Positions 34,788 through 43,775 of a DNA stretch of 64,000 nt are shown piece after piece. Where the stretch lies: NCBI RefSeq assembly GCF_900105245.1, contig NZ_FNSZ01000001.1:2542001-2606000 (forward strand), written 5' to 3'. The position numbers and the translations under genes were made by a program. Every line of letters starts with the position of its first letter. The first letter of the stretch is position 1. The DNA is from Streptomyces sp. 1222.5 (GTDB taxonomy: Bacteria > Actinomycetota > Actinomycetes > Streptomycetales > Streptomycetaceae). The notes under the pieces are model-generated. The model did not search any database, was not told the DNA's origin, and saw only the letters and a program-made list of their open reading frames with translations.

Positions 34788-34805
34788 AGGCGGCCCCAGG
34801 CATAC

Positions 34806-34834
34806 GGAACCCCCGTGCGCGGCACGGGGGTTCC
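34806..34834. terminator. Bidirectional terminator between rhodanese and permease genes
   Basis: A perfect 13-bp stem, GGAACCCCCGTGC (34806-34818) with GCACGGGGGTTCC (34822-34834), and a 3-nt loop. Confidence 0.85.
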
Positions 34835-34854
34835 TCACTTCTCCGACCTCGGGC

Positions 34855-37383
34855 CTACTCCTGCGCGGTGGCCACCGTGACCGCCCGTACCCGCAGCGCC
34901 GCCCGGCCCGGCACCGCGCTTGCCACGAGGGCCAGGAGGCCGGCGATCCCGACGACGGTGACGTAGAGCAGGGGCGTGACCGAGGGGGCGGCACGGCCTG
35001 TCATGCCGAGACTGAACGCGGTGAGCACCGCCAGTGCGATTCCGCTGCCGAGCGAGGTGGCGAGGAACAGGACGGACAGCACCTCGGTGCGCAGCATGCG
35101 CAGCACCTGACGCCGGGTGGCTCCGGCGAGGCGCAGCAGGGCGAACTCGCGGACACGTTCCGCGACGGACATCGCGAGTGTGTTGACGACGGCGATGGCG
35201 GTGAAGGCGAGGACGAGCCCCATGGCCAGGTAGTTGACCTCGGCGTTCGCCTGCTGCCGTTCGGCCTGGAGACCGTCGGCGGCGGCCGGAGAAAGAATTT
35301 CCAAGCCCGGGAACTCACGCAGCGTAGTCGCGAGTTCTCTCTGTGTACGGGTCGTGGCGACGAGGGCGGAGGAGGCGAGCGGGTTGTCGACGTGGCGGGC
35401 CACGAGGTCGTGGGCGAAGGTGAGATCGCCGAAGCCGAGACCGCGGGCGTAGACGGCGGCGACGGTGAGCGTGGCGGGCGTGCCGTCGCCGAGGGTGAGT
35501 TTCAGGGTGCTGCCGGGCTTCAGGTGGTGCTGATCGGCGGCCAGTTCGCTGACGGCGAGGGTGCCGGGGGCAAGTCGGCCGAGGGAGCCGGCGGTGACGT
35601 CGGGGTCCCAGGTGCGGGTCAGGCCGGCCGGGGTGACGCCTTGTGCGGAGTACTTGTCGAGGCCGATGCGGACGGTCGTGCGGACCACCTCGGTGACGGT
35701 GTCGTGCCGCGCGCGCAGTCGTTGTGCGGCCTCGCCGGGGACGCCGGGGCCCTGTGCGGCGACGACCCAGTCGGCTCGCACGCCTTCGCGGGCCTGGGTG
35801 CGGGCGGCGTCGCCGAGCGTGGACTGGACGAACAGGACGGTGCAGGTCATGCCGATGAGCAGGGTGAGGGGGGTGACGACGGAGGCCATACGGACGGCGT
35901 TGCCACGCAGGTTGGCGGTGGCGAGGCGGCCGCTGTGCCCGGTGAGCCGGAGCGGGCCGGCGAGCAGCAGGGCGGCGGCCCGGACCAGGAGGGGACCGAG
36001 GAGGGCGACGGAGGTGGACAGGACGACGACGGCGAGGAAGGTCACGGGCGTCGAGGCGGGTTCGGTGCGCAGGGAGGTGAGGAGGACGACGAGGACGACT
36101 CCGCCGGTGAGGAGCAGCAGCCCGGCGGCGATGCGGCCCCAGGCGGGGCGGGTGCGTTCGGCCCTGGCCTCGGCGAGGGCCTCGGCGGGGCGGATTCTGG
36201 CGACCCTGCGGGAGGCGATCCGGGCCGCGGCCCAGGCGCCGAGCAGGGTGGCGGCGAGGGCGGCGAACGGCGGGAAGACGCTGACGGTGTGTTCGAGGGT
36301 GGCGGGTACGGCTCCGAGGGCGACGAACCGGGAGTGCAGCCAGGCGCCCAGCGGCAGCCCGAGCAGCGCGCCGGTGGTGCCCGCCGCCGCGCCGACGATC
36401 AGCGCCTCCCGGCCGAGGAGCCTGCGGATCTGTCCGGGAGTGGCGGCGATGGCGCGGAGCAGGGCGAGTTCGCGCCGGCGCTGCTGGACGGTGAGTGCGA
36501 AGGTGCCGACCACCACGAGCACGGCCACGAGCAGTGAGGTGCCGCCCATGGCGCCGCCCATGCTGACCAGACGGGTGCGGGCGGCTGCCGCGTCCAGGAA
36601 CTCGACGGGGCCGCGGGCATCTCCGGTGCTGACCCTGGCGGTGGTGCCGTGCAGCGTCTTCTCCACGGCCTGCCGAACGCGCTCCGGGTCCGCGCCCTTG
36701 TCCGGCAGCACACCGAACGCGCTGACCCGGCCCGGGTGTGCGGCCAGCCGACGGGCCTCGGTGGCGGTGAAGAAGAGGGACGTCTGGTGGCGTACGGCGG
36801 TGGCCGGGGTGGCGATACCGGTGATCCGGTAGCTGCGCGGGGCCCGTGTGGACTGCACGGTGAGACGGTCACCGGGGCGCAGACGGGCCCGGGCGGCGAG
36901 GTCGTTGTCGACGACCAGGTCACCGGCGGTCCGGGGCGCGCTGCCCGTCGTCAGCCGGTACGGCGTGAGCGCGGCGGATTCCCAGGCGTGCCCGTACGCG
37001 GTACGGCCGTCAGTGCCGGCCGGGGTCAACGGCTGTGCGAGGAAGGTGAGTTCGGGGACGACATGGGCCACGCCCGGGGTGTGCGCAAGTCTGCCGCCCA
37101 GTCGCTCGGGGATCCAGGCCCGCTCGGCGATGGGCTTCGCCTTGTGTTTGACCTTGGTCTTGCCGTGCTTGTGTTTGACGGTGGTCCGGTGGACGTACTG
37201 GTCGCCGGAGACGACGACGGGAGCCGCGGCGTAGCGCTCGGTGCGGATGGTGCCGCGCAGCCCGGTGTCGAGGAGGGTGCCGCAGGCGGTGATGAGGGCT
37301 GCGGCGCACATCAGGGCGAGGAAGGCGCCGAGGAATCCCGCCTTGCGGGCACGGACGGTCTTGAGGGCATAGCGCAGCATCAT
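34855..37383 (-). CDS. FtsX-type ABC transporter permease
   Basis: An 842-aa membrane protein with two FtsX-like domains. TM1 is at about residues 15-35. A large external domain (about 45-260) precedes a three-helix FtsX core, and a second external domain and core end at residue 842. Blocks such as LALLRAIAATPGQIRRLLGREAL and FALLRLAGATRRQVLRMLRTEVL are the family's coupling helices. The first external domain carries a Lys/His-rich run at 65-83 (KHKHGKTKVKHKAK). ATG-ATG at 37383/37380 starts MMLRYALKT. No ABC ATPase gene is adjacent, which is unusual for this family. Confidence 0.88.
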   Translation of the reverse strand: MMLRYALKTVRARKAGFLGAFLALMCAAALITACGTLLDTGLRGTIRTERYAAAPVVVSGDQYVHRTTVKHKHGKTKVKHKAKPIAERAWIPERLGGRLAHTPGVAHVVPELTFLAQPLTPAGTDGRTAYGHAWESAALTPYRLTTGSAPRTAGDLVVDNDLAARARLRPGDRLTVQSTRAPRSYRITGIATPATAVRHQTSLFFTATEARRLAAHPGRVSAFGVLPDKGADPERVRQAVEKTLHGTTARVSTGDARGPVEFLDAAAARTRLVSMGGAMGGTSLLVAVLVVVGTFALTVQQRRRELALLRAIAATPGQIRRLLGREALIVGAAAGTTGALLGLPLGAWLHSRFVALGAVPATLEHTVSVFPPFAALAATLLGAWAAARIASRRVARIRPAEALAEARAERTRPAWGRIAAGLLLLTGGVVLVVLLTSLRTEPASTPVTFLAVVVLSTSVALLGPLLVRAAALLLAGPLRLTGHSGRLATANLRGNAVRMASVVTPLTLLIGMTCTVLFVQSTLGDAARTQAREGVRADWVVAAQGPGVPGEAAQRLRARHDTVTEVVRTTVRIGLDKYSAQGVTPAGLTRTWDPDVTAGSLGRLAPGTLAVSELAADQHHLKPGSTLKLTLGDGTPATLTVAAVYARGLGFGDLTFAHDLVARHVDNPLASSALVATTRTQRELATTLREFPGLEILSPAAADGLQAERQQANAEVNYLAMGLVLAFTAIAVVNTLAMSVAERVREFALLRLAGATRRQVLRMLRTEVLSVLFLATSLGSGIALAVLTAFSLGMTGRAAPSVTPLLYVTVVGIAGLLALVASAVPGRAALRVRAVTVATAQE

Positions 37384-37659
37384 CGGGCGGGCTCTCTTCT
37401 GTTCTGTTGTGCGCATCGGTTGTGTCGTACGCGGTCGGCCTCGGCGGTGCGTGCCGTGGTCGGGGCGTGCGTACAGACTCGCTCGTGCGGTGGTGCGAGA
37501 GCACTGCGGTGGCCCGGCGTCTCGGGAGGGGGGTAACCCCACCATCCTCCGTCGGGGCCGGTGATGCCGGCTGACGCGGACGCGAAGGGGTGAGGGGGTG
37601 CCCGCGCGTTCAGCGCTGGGGGGCGTCGGCCGGCCGGCTCCGGCGGACGCCCGGCGCCG

Positions 37660-38496
37660 TCAGAAGTCCCCGTCCCCGAGGAAGTCCGTGTCCTCGCCCT
37701 CTTCCTCCAGGGCCTGGCGGACGACGCGGAGGGCCATGCCTTCGGGGTAGCCCTTGCGGGCGAGCATGCCGGCGAGGCGGCGGAGCCGCTTGTCGCGGTC
37801 GAGGCCGCGGGTGGCGCTCAGTTTGCGGGCGACCAGTTCCCGGGCGGTCGACTCCTCCTGCTCGGAGTCGAGTTGGGAGACGGCCTCGTCGATGAGTGCC
37901 GAGTCGACGCCCTTGGTGCGCAGTTCCCGGGCGAGTGCGCGCCGTGCGAGCCCCCGCCCGTGGTGCCGGGACTCCACCCAGGCGTCCGCGAACGCGCCGT
38001 CGTCGATCAGCCCGACCTCTTCGAACCGCGACAGCACCTCGTCGGCCACCTCGTCGGGGATCTCCCGCTTGCGCAGGGCGTCCGCGAGCTGCTTGCGGGT
38101 GCGCGGGGTCCCGGTGAGCAGGCGCAGGCAGATCGCCCGTGCCCGCTCAGCCGGGTCCCCTGAAGACTCCCCCCGCTCGGCCCTCGACGAGGAAGGGGCG
38201 CCTTCGTCCTCACCGGGCGCGTCCCCGAAGCCGCGTCGGCGCCGGCCGCGTGCCCGGCCGCCCCGCGTTCCGGCGGTGCGGCGGCCGGGCGCGCCGCCCC
38301 CGTGCGGCTCGTCGCCCGCGCCGGCCCGGTACCCGCTGCCATCGTCCTCATGGCTGTCCTGGCCGCGGTATCCGTCGTACGGGTGACCGTCGTCGTCCCC
38401 CGTCGGGGCGGAGTCCGGGCGGCCCCCGGTGCCCCTCCCCCGTGGGGCACCGGGGGTGGCGTACTCGTACTCGGCCCAGTCGGTTCGTCGTGTCAC
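37660..38496 (-). CDS. recX: RecA regulator RecX
   Basis: A 278-aa protein that modulates RecA filaments. The RecX helical domain occupies about residues 115-275 (TRKQLADALRKREIPDEVADEVLSRF, HHGRGLARRALARELRTKG, GYPEGMALRVVRQAL). The first 115 residues are Arg/Gly-rich and disordered, making it longer than E. coli RecX (166 aa); long N-terminal extensions are common in Streptomyces. The GTG at 38496 begins 3 nt after the recA stop, so it is co-transcribed with recA. Confidence 0.95.
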   Translation of the reverse strand: MTRRTDWAEYEYATPGAPRGRGTGGRPDSAPTGDDDGHPYDGYRGQDSHEDDGSGYRAGAGDEPHGGGAPGRRTAGTRGGRARGRRRRGFGDAPGEDEGAPSSSRAERGESSGDPAERARAICLRLLTGTPRTRKQLADALRKREIPDEVADEVLSRFEEVGLIDDGAFADAWVESRHHGRGLARRALARELRTKGVDSALIDEAVSQLDSEQEESTARELVARKLSATRGLDRDKRLRRLAGMLARKGYPEGMALRVVRQALEEEGEDTDFLGDGDF

Positions 38497-38499
38497 GGG

Positions 38500-39627
38500 T
38501 CAGCTCTTGGCTGCGGCGGCCTTGGGCTTGGTGGCCTTGGCGGCAGCGGGGGCGGGCACCGTCTTGGCGTCGTCGGCGGCAGCGGCGGTCCCCGCGGCGT
38601 CGGCACCCGGCTCGGCGGCGGGCTCTTCCGGCCGGACCCCCACGCCCAGCTTCTCCTTGATCTTCTTCTCGATCTCGTTGGCCAGGTCGGGGTTGTCCTT
38701 GAGGAAGTTGCGCGCGTTCTCCTTGCCCTGGCCGAGCTGGTCACCCTCGTACGTGTACCAGGCGCCGGCCTTGCGGACGAAGCCGTGCTCCACGCCCATG
38801 TCGATCAGGCCGCCCTCGCGGCTGATTCCCTGGCCGTAGAGGATGTCGAACTCGGCCTGCTTGAAGGGCGGGGCGACCTTGTTCTTCACGACCTTGCAGC
38901 GGGTGCGGTTGCCGACCGCCTCCGTGCCGTCCTTCAGGGTCTCGATACGGCGGATGTCGATGCGCACGGAGGCGTAGAACTTCAGCGCCCGGCCACCGGT
39001 CGTGGTCTCCGGGGAGCCGAACATCACACCGATCTTCTCGCGGAGCTGGTTGATGAAGATGGCGGTGGTCTTGGACTGGTTGAGCGCACTGGTGATCTTC
39101 CGCAGCGCCTGGCTCATCAGACGGGCCTGCAGACCGACGTGGCTGTCGCCCATCTCGCCCTCGATCTCCGCGCGCGGGACGAGCGCGGCGACGGAGTCGA
39201 TGACGATGAGGTCGAGGGCGCCGGAGCGGACCAGCATGTCCACGATCTCCAGTGCCTGCTCTCCGTTGTCCGGCTGGGAGAGGATCAGGTTGTCGATGTC
39301 GACGCCGAGCTTGCGTGCGTACTCGGGGTCGAGGGCGTGCTCGGCGTCCACGAAGGCGACCTGGCCGCCGGCCTTCTGGGCGTTCGCCACGGCGTGCAGG
39401 GTCAGGGTCGTCTTACCGGAGGACTCCGGTCCGTAGATCTCCACGACACGGCCGCGCGGCAGGCCGCCGACGCCGAGGGCGACGTCGAGTGCGGTCGACC
39501 CGGTCGGGATGACCTCGATGGGCTCCCTCGACCGCTCGCCCATGCGCATGACCGCGCCCTTGCCGAATTGCCGTTCAATCTGTGCGAGCGCGGCGTCGAG
39601 CGCCTTCTCGCGGTCGGTTCCTGCCAT
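38500..39627 (-). CDS. recA: Recombinase RecA
   Basis: A 375-aa homologous-recombination protein and LexA coprotease. Walker A GPESSGKT is at 66-73, followed by VDAEHAL, the Walker B block [15 protein letters not shown], the DNA-binding loop 1 ([19 protein letters not shown]) and loop 2 ([17 protein letters not shown]). The C-terminal tail is Ala/Lys-rich. The ATG at 39627 gives the standard [20 protein letters not shown]; the extra in-frame 22 residues upstream are not family sequence. The promoter region has a RecA-NDp motif and, further out, an SOS box. Confidence 0.98.
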   Translation of the reverse strand: MAGTDREKALDAALAQIERQFGKGAVMRMGERSREPIEVIPTGSTALDVALGVGGLPRGRVVEIYGPESSGKTTLTLHAVANAQKAGGQVAFVDAEHALDPEYARKLGVDIDNLILSQPDNGEQALEIVDMLVRSGALDLIVIDSVAALVPRAEIEGEMGDSHVGLQARLMSQALRKITSALNQSKTTAIFINQLREKIGVMFGSPETTTGGRALKFYASVRIDIRRIETLKDGTEAVGNRTRCKVVKNKVAPPFKQAEFDILYGQGISREGGLIDMGVEHGFVRKAGAWYTYEGDQLGQGKENARNFLKDNPDLANEIEKKIKEKLGVGVRPEEPAAEPGADAAGTAAAADDAKTVPAPAAAKATKPKAAAAKS

Positions 39628-39670
39628 GGGTTCCACCCGGTTTGCTTGAGTCGATCGCTTCACGTCAAAG

Positions 39671-39693
39671 ACGCTAACGCCTGGCACTGACAA
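39671..39693 (-). promoter_or_regulatory. RecA-NDp (PafBC-type) promoter of recA
   Basis: On the minus strand TTGTCAGTG (39693-39685), 8 nt, TAGCGT (39676-39671): a full consensus match. The recA ATG at 39627 is 43 nt further, giving a leader of about 37 nt. Confidence 0.85.
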
Positions 39694-39792
39694 TGCGCCC
39701 CGACGCCGGCCCAGCCTGTGGACAACCGCGGGACCTTTCCCGACATACCGGGTCGAAATCCCCTACCGGAAGCCTTGCCTGAGTTTCTATAA

Positions 39793-39806
39793 GAATGGAT
39801 GTTCGA
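39793..39806. promoter_or_regulatory. LexA-type SOS box upstream of recA
   Basis: Reads GAATGGATGTTCGA on the plus strand, that is TCGAACATCCATTC toward recA. Half-sites GAAT and GTTC are spaced by 4, like the actinobacterial SOS consensus TCGAAC-N4-GTTCGA with one degenerate half. It is 166 nt from the recA ATG and about 100 bp upstream of the RecA-NDp promoter. Confidence 0.7.
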
Positions 39807-39951
39807 TTTTGGTGTCAAGCGCGCCACGCGGCCCCCGGGGCTGCCCCCCGATCGCTTCCCGGGCAGCCGGATGCCGCTACTCCCGGTGGCGTACCGAGGG
39901 TGTCTTCGACCGGACGACGACCGTGCGGACCGCCCCCGGGAGCCTTGGCCC

Positions 39952-40722
39952 ATGAGGATTCCGAGGATTCCGAGGATTCCGGGGGTTCCGCGCACCGCCG
40001 ACCGCGTATGTCACGTCACGGGGCTGCTGCTCGTCCTGGCCGGCCTGGCGCACCTGGTGGTGTTCGCCGTCGACGGCGGCCCCTGGGACGGTCCCGTCTC
40101 CTGGCGCAAGCCCGTCACGTTCGGGCTCTCCTTCGGAGTGACGCTGATCGCGATCACCTGGGTCACCTCGTACCTGCGGATCGGTGAGCGGCTGCGGACG
40201 GTCCTGCTGCTCGTCCTCGCCGCCGACTGCGTGGTGGAGGTGGGCGGCATCACGCTCCAGGCCTGGCGCCGGGTGCCCTCGCACCTGAACATGGAGTCGC
40301 CCCTGAACACGGCCGTGTCCATGACGCTCGCGGTGGGCGGCGGTGTCCTGGTGGTCCTGCTCACGTTCTTCGCCGTCGCGTCCTTCCGGCACCGGCCGAC
40401 GGGCCCCGCGGGCATGCCGCTCGCGGTGCGCTCCGGGTTCGCGCTGCTGCTGGTGGCCCTGGCCTCGGGCGCCGCGATGATCGCGCGCGGTGTCGTCCTG
40501 ACCCGGACCGGACACCAGGAGGCCGCCTACCACTCGACGGCTCCGCTCAAGCCGCTGCACGGCGTGAGCCTGCACGCGGTCCTCGTCCTCCCCCTGCTGG
40601 CCTGGCTGCTGTCCCGCACGCCGTGGAACGAGCGGACGCGCGGGCGGATCGTGACCGCCGCGACGGGCTGCTACGCGACGGCCGTCGCGGCGGCGGGCGT
40701 GTGGGCGGCGGCCACCTACTGA
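39952..40722 (+). CDS. Hypothetical multi-pass membrane protein
   Basis: A 256-aa protein with about seven hydrophobic segments, starting with the membrane-facing pattern VTGLLLVLAGLAHLVVFAVDGGPWDGPVSWRKPV. The first 15 residues are R-I-P repeats encoded by a 9-bp tandem repeat. No family is recognised. The ATG at 39952 is chosen because the open frame further upstream is low-complexity and overlaps the recA SOS box. It is divergent from recA, sharing 324 bp. Confidence 0.7.
   Translation: MRIPRIPRIPGVPRTADRVCHVTGLLLVLAGLAHLVVFAVDGGPWDGPVSWRKPVTFGLSFGVTLIAITWVTSYLRIGERLRTVLLLVLAADCVVEVGGITLQAWRRVPSHLNMESPLNTAVSMTLAVGGGVLVVLLTFFAVASFRHRPTGPAGMPLAVRSGFALLLVALASGAAMIARGVVLTRTGHQEAAYHSTAPLKPLHGVSLHAVLVLPLLAWLLSRTPWNERTRGRIVTAATGCYATAVAAAGVWAAATY
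39954..39990 (+). repeat. 9-bp tandem repeat in a coding start
   Basis: The unit GAGGATTCC repeats three times from 39954, followed by a degenerate fourth copy. It encodes R-I-P three times at the start of the membrane protein at 39952. Confidence 0.85.
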
Positions 40723-40782
40723 CGCCGCCGCGCGCATCCGTGCGGGTACGTGCCGGGCCCCGCACCCCGGAGGGAGCGGCCG

Positions 40783-42030
40783 CTACGACGGCTCCTCGGT
40801 CCCGGGCCGGCCCGCCCACAGCCGGCGTACGCGCACGAGTACACCGGGGCTGCTCGACCTGCTGCCGCGGTGACCGAGGACCCGGGGGTCGTCCGTGACG
40901 TCGTACCGCTTCACGTACGCCCCGAGGAACGCCTGCAGGGTGGCCACCGCGGGAATGGCGATCAGCGCGCCGACGGCACCGAGCAGGGCGGTGCCCGCGA
41001 TGACCGAGCCGAAGGCGACCGCCGGGTGGATGTCGACCGTTTTGGAGGTCAGCTTGGGCTGGAGCATGTAGTTCTCGAACTGCTGGTAGACCACGACGAA
41101 GACCAGCACCCACACCGCGTACCAGGGATTGACGGTGAACGCGATCAGCATGGGCAGCGCGCCCGCCAGGTACGTCCCGATGGTCGGGATGAACTGCGAG
41201 ACCAGGCCGACCCACACGCCGAGCACGGGCGCGTACGGCACACCCAGCGCCTCCAGCAGGATGTAGTGCGCGACCCCGGAGATGAGCGCCATGAGGCCGC
41301 GCGAGTAGAGGTAGCCACCGGTCTTGTCGACGGCGATCTCCCAGGCGCGCAGCACCTCCGTCTGGCGTGCGGGCGGCAGGACGGAGCACAGGGCGCGGCG
41401 CAGCCGGGGCCCGTCGGCCGCGAAGTAGAACGAGAACAGCGCGACCGTCAGCAGCCGGAAGAGCCCGCCGAGCACCTGCGCGGATACGTCGAGCACGCCC
41501 GCCGCGCTGTTCTGCGCGTACTTGCGCAGCCAGTCGGAGTGGAGCAGGCCCTCCTGGACGTCCACCCGCCGGAGCTCGGTGTGGAAGGACTGGTTGATCC
41601 AGTTGATCAACGAGTCCAGGTAGTCCGGAAAGCCCTCGACCATCTTGATGATCTGTCCGGCGAGCATGGAGCCGAGCAGGGTGACGAACCCGGCGGTGAC
41701 GACCGCCAGCCCGAAGAAGACCAGGAAGGTGGCGAGCCCCCGGCGCATGCCGCGGGCGGCCATCCGGCTCACCGCGGGCTCTATCGCCAGGGCCAGGAAG
41801 AACGCGATCAGGATGTTGATCAGCAGTGCGGTCAGCTGGTGGAAGGCCCAGCTGCCCAGCTGGAACGCCGCGATCAGCGCGAGCGCGAGCACCATGGCGC
41901 GTGGCAGCCAGCGTGGCATGCGCGCGGACGGGGCGACGGTGCCGGCGGCCGGGGGCCGGTCGGGCGGCGTCGCGCCGGTCGGATCTGCTTGCCGGGCGGG
42001 CGGCTGGATTTCCTCGTCAGTGGGTGCCAC
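40783..42030 (-). CDS. AI-2E family (PerM-type) transporter
   Basis: A 415-aa membrane protein with about eight transmembrane segments. AI-2E family signatures are FFLALAIEPAVSRMAARGMRRGLATF and FIPTIGTYLAGALPMLIAF, with VVVYQQFENYMLQPKL near the end. The family is named for autoinducer-2 export, but most members have no proven substrate and some act as ion antiporters. The ATG at 42030 begins MAPTDEE with a polar 35-residue tail before TM1. It faces the membrane protein at 39952. Confidence 0.88.
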   Translation of the reverse strand: MAPTDEEIQPPARQADPTGATPPDRPPAAGTVAPSARMPRWLPRAMVLALALIAAFQLGSWAFHQLTALLINILIAFFLALAIEPAVSRMAARGMRRGLATFLVFFGLAVVTAGFVTLLGSMLAGQIIKMVEGFPDYLDSLINWINQSFHTELRRVDVQEGLLHSDWLRKYAQNSAAGVLDVSAQVLGGLFRLLTVALFSFYFAADGPRLRRALCSVLPPARQTEVLRAWEIAVDKTGGYLYSRGLMALISGVAHYILLEALGVPYAPVLGVWVGLVSQFIPTIGTYLAGALPMLIAFTVNPWYAVWVLVFVVVYQQFENYMLQPKLTSKTVDIHPAVAFGSVIAGTALLGAVGALIAIPAVATLQAFLGAYVKRYDVTDDPRVLGHRGSRSSSPGVLVRVRRLWAGRPGTEEPS

Positions 42031-42160
42031 GCGCCCAGTCTCGCCGACTCCACCGACAACCGGCGCCCACCTGCGTCTTTCGTGACCGAGAAGTTCCGTT
42101 CGGTCGCGGCTGCCGTGGCCCGGACCAGGGCATTTCAGTCAGCTTTCGGCCGTGCGGCCG

Positions 42161-42355
42161 TCAGCGGCTATCCCCCGGCACGTTCATGACCGTACAGACC
42201 ACGCGCCATACGTCCTTGGCGTCCCAGCCGGCGTCGAGCGCCTGGTTCACGGTGCGTCCACCCAGGTCCGACATGACGTGATCGCGCGCGAACGTGTCGG
42301 CGTACCCCGGACCGAAGTGCTCCGCCATCCGCTGCCAGAAGACCGTCAACCGCAT
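42161..42355 (-). CDS. DUF3046 domain protein
   Basis: A 64-aa protein, MRLTVFWQRMAEHFGPGY to WRVVCTVMNVPGDSR, matching the actinobacterial DUF3046 family I recall near recA. Function unknown. It lies 130 nt upstream of the AI-2E transporter on the same strand. Confidence 0.85.
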   Translation of the reverse strand: MRLTVFWQRMAEHFGPGYADTFARDHVMSDLGGRTVNQALDAGWDAKDVWRVVCTVMNVPGDSR

Positions 42356-42435
42356 GACACCAGTATCCCGCCCCTGAGAGTGGGCCCCGCCCGGGACCGC
42401 TTGCCGAGACCGCTTTCCGCCCTACGGTCTGACGC

Positions 42436-43380
42436 ATGGCCGAATCAGGACCTACCCAATCCCCCGCCGCGCCCCCGACGCGTTCCCCGCTCTTCCGCGC
42501 CGAGCAGTTCGTGTGGCTCACCGCGCGCGTGCTGGAACAGCGTCTCTTCGCGTACCACTTCCTGCACGGCGCCCCGGACGCGGTGGAAACGGCACTGGAC
42601 GCCTACCGCGACGAGGACGGCGGCTACGGGCACGCGCTGGAGCCCGATCTGCGCGGCCCGGTGAGCCAGCCTCTGCACACCGCCCACGCGCTGCGCGTGC
42701 TCGACGCCATCGGGCGCTGCGCGGGACAGCGGGTGGAGCGGGTGTGCCGCTATCTGACCTCCGTCTCCACGCCGGACGGCGCACTGCCGGCGGTCCGTCC
42801 CGGCCAGCGCGGATATCCGACGGCACCGTTCGTCCCGGTCGTCGACGATCCGCCCAGCGAGCTGCTGGCCACCGGCCCCGTCGTCGGGCTGCTGCATCGC
42901 AACGAGGTGTGGCACGCCTGGCTGTTCCGGGCCACCGACTTCTGCTGGCGGGCCGTCGAGTCCCTGGAGAAGTCCCATCCCTACGAGGTGGAGGCCGCCG
43001 TGGCCTTCCTGGACTCCGCGCCCGACCGCCCGCGCGCGGAGGCGGCCGCCGACCGGCTGGGCCGCCTGGTGCGGAAGCAGCGGCTCGCGGCGCTGGACCC
43101 GGACGATCTCGGCGCGTATCCGGTGGCGCCCGGGTACGCCCCGGGCGAGCACCACTTCCCGCACGACTTCGCGAAGAGCCCGGCGTCGCTCGCGCGCGCG
43201 TGGTTCACCGACGGCGAGATGGCCCGCTCGCTGGACCACCTGGCCGCCGAGCAGCGGGAGGACGGCGGCTGGCCCGTCCGCTGGCGCCAGTGGGCGGCCG
43301 CGCCCACGCTCGAGGCACGGCCCATGGTGACGATCGAGGCGCTGCGCACGCTCAGGGCGTACGGCCGCTTCGTGGGCTGA
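42436..43380 (+). CDS. Prenyltransferase-fold (alpha/alpha toroid) protein
   Basis: A 314-aa soluble protein with repeated motifs of the squalene-cyclase/prenyltransferase toroid: LDAYRDEDGGYGHALEPDL near residue 60, DGALPAVRPGQRGYP, and LDHLAAEQREDGGWPVRW near the end. It lacks the DxDD or DDTA catalytic motif of cyclases, so it may be non-enzymatic. ATG 42436. It is separated by 80 bp from the divergent DUF3046 gene. Confidence 0.75.
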   Translation: MAESGPTQSPAAPPTRSPLFRAEQFVWLTARVLEQRLFAYHFLHGAPDAVETALDAYRDEDGGYGHALEPDLRGPVSQPLHTAHALRVLDAIGRCAGQRVERVCRYLTSVSTPDGALPAVRPGQRGYPTAPFVPVVDDPPSELLATGPVVGLLHRNEVWHAWLFRATDFCWRAVESLEKSHPYEVEAAVAFLDSAPDRPRAEAAADRLGRLVRKQRLAALDPDDLGAYPVAPGYAPGEHHFPHDFAKSPASLARAWFTDGEMARSLDHLAAEQREDGGWPVRWRQWAAAPTLEARPMVTIEALRTLRAYGRFVG

Positions 43381-43466
43381 ACAAACCCCTGCGCCGGTCG
43401 GCCCGGAGCCCCGCCCGGCCGAAAAGGTCCGCCCGGCCCCGCCCCGTGTGCCGGCCGCGCCCCGCC

Positions 43467-43775
43467 TCAGCCGCCGACGGCTCGCACGGCCGCCGTCACC
43501 AGCACGGCCGCCGCCACGACCAGCAGGAACGGCGCACGCAGCACCAGTGCCACGGCGGCCGCTCCGAGACCCGCCGCCCGCGCGTCCAGGACGAGCGCGT
43601 GCCCGTCGGCGAACGTCTGCTGGGCCGTGAGCGCGGCTAGGAGGGCCACCGGCAGCAGGGCGGCGAGCCGTCGTACGAAGGGCCGTTCCATGGCGCCCGC
43701 GGGCACGAGCAGCCCGGCGAGCTTGACGGCGTAGCAGCCGAGAACGGTCACGCCGATCGCCATCCAGACGTTCAC
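43467..43775 (-). CDS. azlD: Branched-chain amino acid exporter subunit AzlD
   Basis: A 102-aa, four-helix membrane protein, partner of AzlC in export of branched-chain amino acids. Family blocks are GCYAVKLAGLLVP, RRLAALLPVALLAALTAQQTF and LDARAAGLGAAAVALVLRAPFLLVV. The GTG at 43775 overlaps the azlC stop (GTGA), so the two are translationally coupled. Confidence 0.9.
   Translation of the reverse strand: MNVWMAIGVTVLGCYAVKLAGLLVPAGAMERPFVRRLAALLPVALLAALTAQQTFADGHALVLDARAAGLGAAAVALVLRAPFLLVVAAAVLVTAAVRAVGG

Larger units (their letters stand above)
39628..39951. other. recA regulatory region, 324 bp, shared with a divergent gene
   Basis: No gene fits here. It contains the RecA-NDp promoter (39671-39693) and the SOS box (39793-39806), with the divergent membrane protein gene starting at 39952. 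The gap from 39807 to 39951 is GC-rich without a clear motif. An alternative upstream start for the divergent gene at 39799 would overlap the SOS box and is disfavoured. Confidence 0.7.
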
